7,071 nucleotides of DNA, from assembly GCA_938010745.1 (NCBI GenBank), contig CALLVF010000076.1, forward strand, positions 1 to 7,071. The letters run 5' to 3'. Source of the stretch: an uncultured Patescibacteria group bacterium (lineage in GTDB: Bacteria; Patescibacteriota; Microgenomatia; UBA1406; GWC2-37-13). The notes below the pieces were generated by a model. The model was not told the DNA's origin. It made no database searches and saw only the letters and a program-made list of their open reading frames with translations. The position numbers and the translations under genes were made by a program. Below are positions 6,294-7,071 of the stretch, piece after piece (position 1 is the first letter of the stretch; every line of letters begins with the position of its first letter).

Positions 6294-7071
6294 ATGGGAA
6301 AAATTCGCACGCGCATATTAGGATTAGAAGAAGTTGAGCAAAAACAAAAAGAGGAACAAAAAAAACGCGCTCAAGAAAAAAAACAAGCAAAAAAGAAAAT
6401 TCGTGCGCCAGGTTTAAAAGGAGGAGAGCGGATGGTTGAGGTTGAGATAAAAGAGGAAGATTTGGCCAAGATGGAAAAAGCAAAAGAAATAATTAAAAAT
6501 TCACCTGAAAAATTAACCAAGCCAAAAATCCAAGAAAAAGAAAAAAAACCAAGAAAAATTATTGCTCACAAAAGAGGAAAAAACTATCAAAAAGCCTCAA
6601 ATTTAATTGACAAGAAAAAGATCTATCAACTGAAAGAGGCGATTTCCCTTTTGAAAAAAATAAAATATGCCGCTTTTGATGAATCAGTAGAACTTCACCT
6701 TAACGTTGATAAGGTTGGATTAAAGGGGGAAGTCGAATTACCTTATCCAACAGGTAAATCTCTAAAAGTGGCTATTGTTGATGAAAAAATCTTGCGCCAG
6801 ATTGAGGAGGGAAAGATCGATTTTGATATTTTAATTACCCATCCATCTTTTATGCCAAAATTGGTCAAGTTTGCCAAGCTTCTAGGTCCAAAAGGTTTAA
6901 TGCCCAATCCAAAAACCGGTACAATTGCTGAAAAACCTGAGGAAGTAGCCAAAAAGTTTACCAAAGGCGTTATTCGTTGGAAAACAGAGGCAAAATTTCC
7001 CCTTATTCACCAAATGATTGGCAAAATATCCGCTGATGAAAAAATATTACTCGAAAATACCTCCTCCTTTA
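6294..7071 (+). CDS. rplA: 50S ribosomal protein L1 (uL1) with long N-terminal extension, 3' end outside window
   Basis: L1 binds the mobile 23S rRNA stalk at the ribosomal E site and in many bacteria represses its own operon. The frame is open from ATG 6294 to the window edge (259 residues seen). The conserved L1 body begins only at about residue 93 (HKRGKNYQKASNLID) and includes AISLLKKIKYAAFDESVEL (116-134) and the rRNA-binding signature LGPKGLMPNPKTGT (197-210). Residues 1-92, starting MGKIRTRILGLEEVE, are a highly charged Lys/Glu-rich extension, probably coiled coil or disordered. Compared with E. coli L1 recalled from memory, domain II lacks about 18 residues between the VAIV strand (159-162) and EEGKIDFD (171-178). 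It also has a shorter loop before PTGKS. An ATG at residue 47 could shorten the extension, but the MGKIRTR start looks like the one I associate with Microgenomates L1. No Shine-Dalgarno sequence is seen. Confidence 0.95.
   Translation, partial: MGKIRTRILGLEEVEQKQKEEQKKRAQEKKQAKKKIRAPGLKGGERMVEVEIKEEDLAKMEKAKEIIKNSPEKLTKPKIQEKEKKPRKIIAHKRGKNYQKASNLIDKKKIYQLKEAISLLKKIKYAAFDESVELHLNVDKVGLKGEVELPYPTGKSLKVAIVDEKILRQIEEGKIDFDILITHPSFMPKLVKFAKLLGPKGLMPNPKTGTIAEKPEEVAKKFTKGVIRWKTEAKFPLIHQMIGKISADEKILLENTSSF

Noticed and set aside
6277..6964. Two minus-strand ORFs (6277-6483 and 6743-6964) opposite rplA
   Set aside because: Both are shadows of the L1 gene, whose frame carries the LGPKGLMPNPKTGT signature and is open to the window edge.

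Overview
The window looks like the chromosome of an AT-rich, uncultivated bacterium, most likely of the Candidate Phyla Radiation (Patescibacteria, Microgenomates-like). This placement is an inference. It rests on the low GC content, the absence of recognisable Shine-Dalgarno sequences at every visible start, stop codons limited to TAA and TAG with no in-frame TGA (so no sign of recoded UGA), and a ribosomal protein L1 with a long Lys/Glu-rich N-terminal extension of a kind I associate with that group. No marker here gives a firm species or genus.

Layout. Positions 1-870 (+) hold the C-terminal part of an AMP-forming acetyl-CoA synthetase, cut by the left edge and carrying an in-frame insert of about 60 residues at 262-441. 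It converges on a complete P-type cation ATPase of the Ca2+ pump (SERCA/PMR1) class at 1008-3539 (-), with a hairpin plus T-run between the two. Positions 3540-4167 are a gene-free, extremely AT-rich stretch. Positions 4168-4653 (-) encode a small HEPN-type protein that resembles the ribonuclease domain of RnlA-family toxins, with no antitoxin beside it. After a divergent promoter region (4654-4832) comes the conserved cluster secE-nusG-rplK-rplA on the + strand. rplA runs off the right edge.

How the genes work together. secE (translocase subunit), nusG (transcription factor), rplK (L11) and rplA (L1) form the classical bacterial secE-nusG-L11-L1 block and are probably co-transcribed. Their spacers are unusually long (72, 79 and 104 nt) and contain -10-like elements, so internal promoters are possible. 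The acetyl-CoA synthetase, the ATPase and the HEPN protein have no evident functional link to the block or to each other.

The features most worth a second look are the two-part in-frame insert in the acetyl-CoA synthetase (a heptameric AT-rich repeat followed by a GC-rich segment, sitting just before a catalytic motif), the orphan HEPN ribonuclease-like gene, and the remodelled L1 (about 92 extra N-terminal residues and about 18 missing residues in the middle domain). I found no CRISPR array, transposase, tRNA or rRNA gene.
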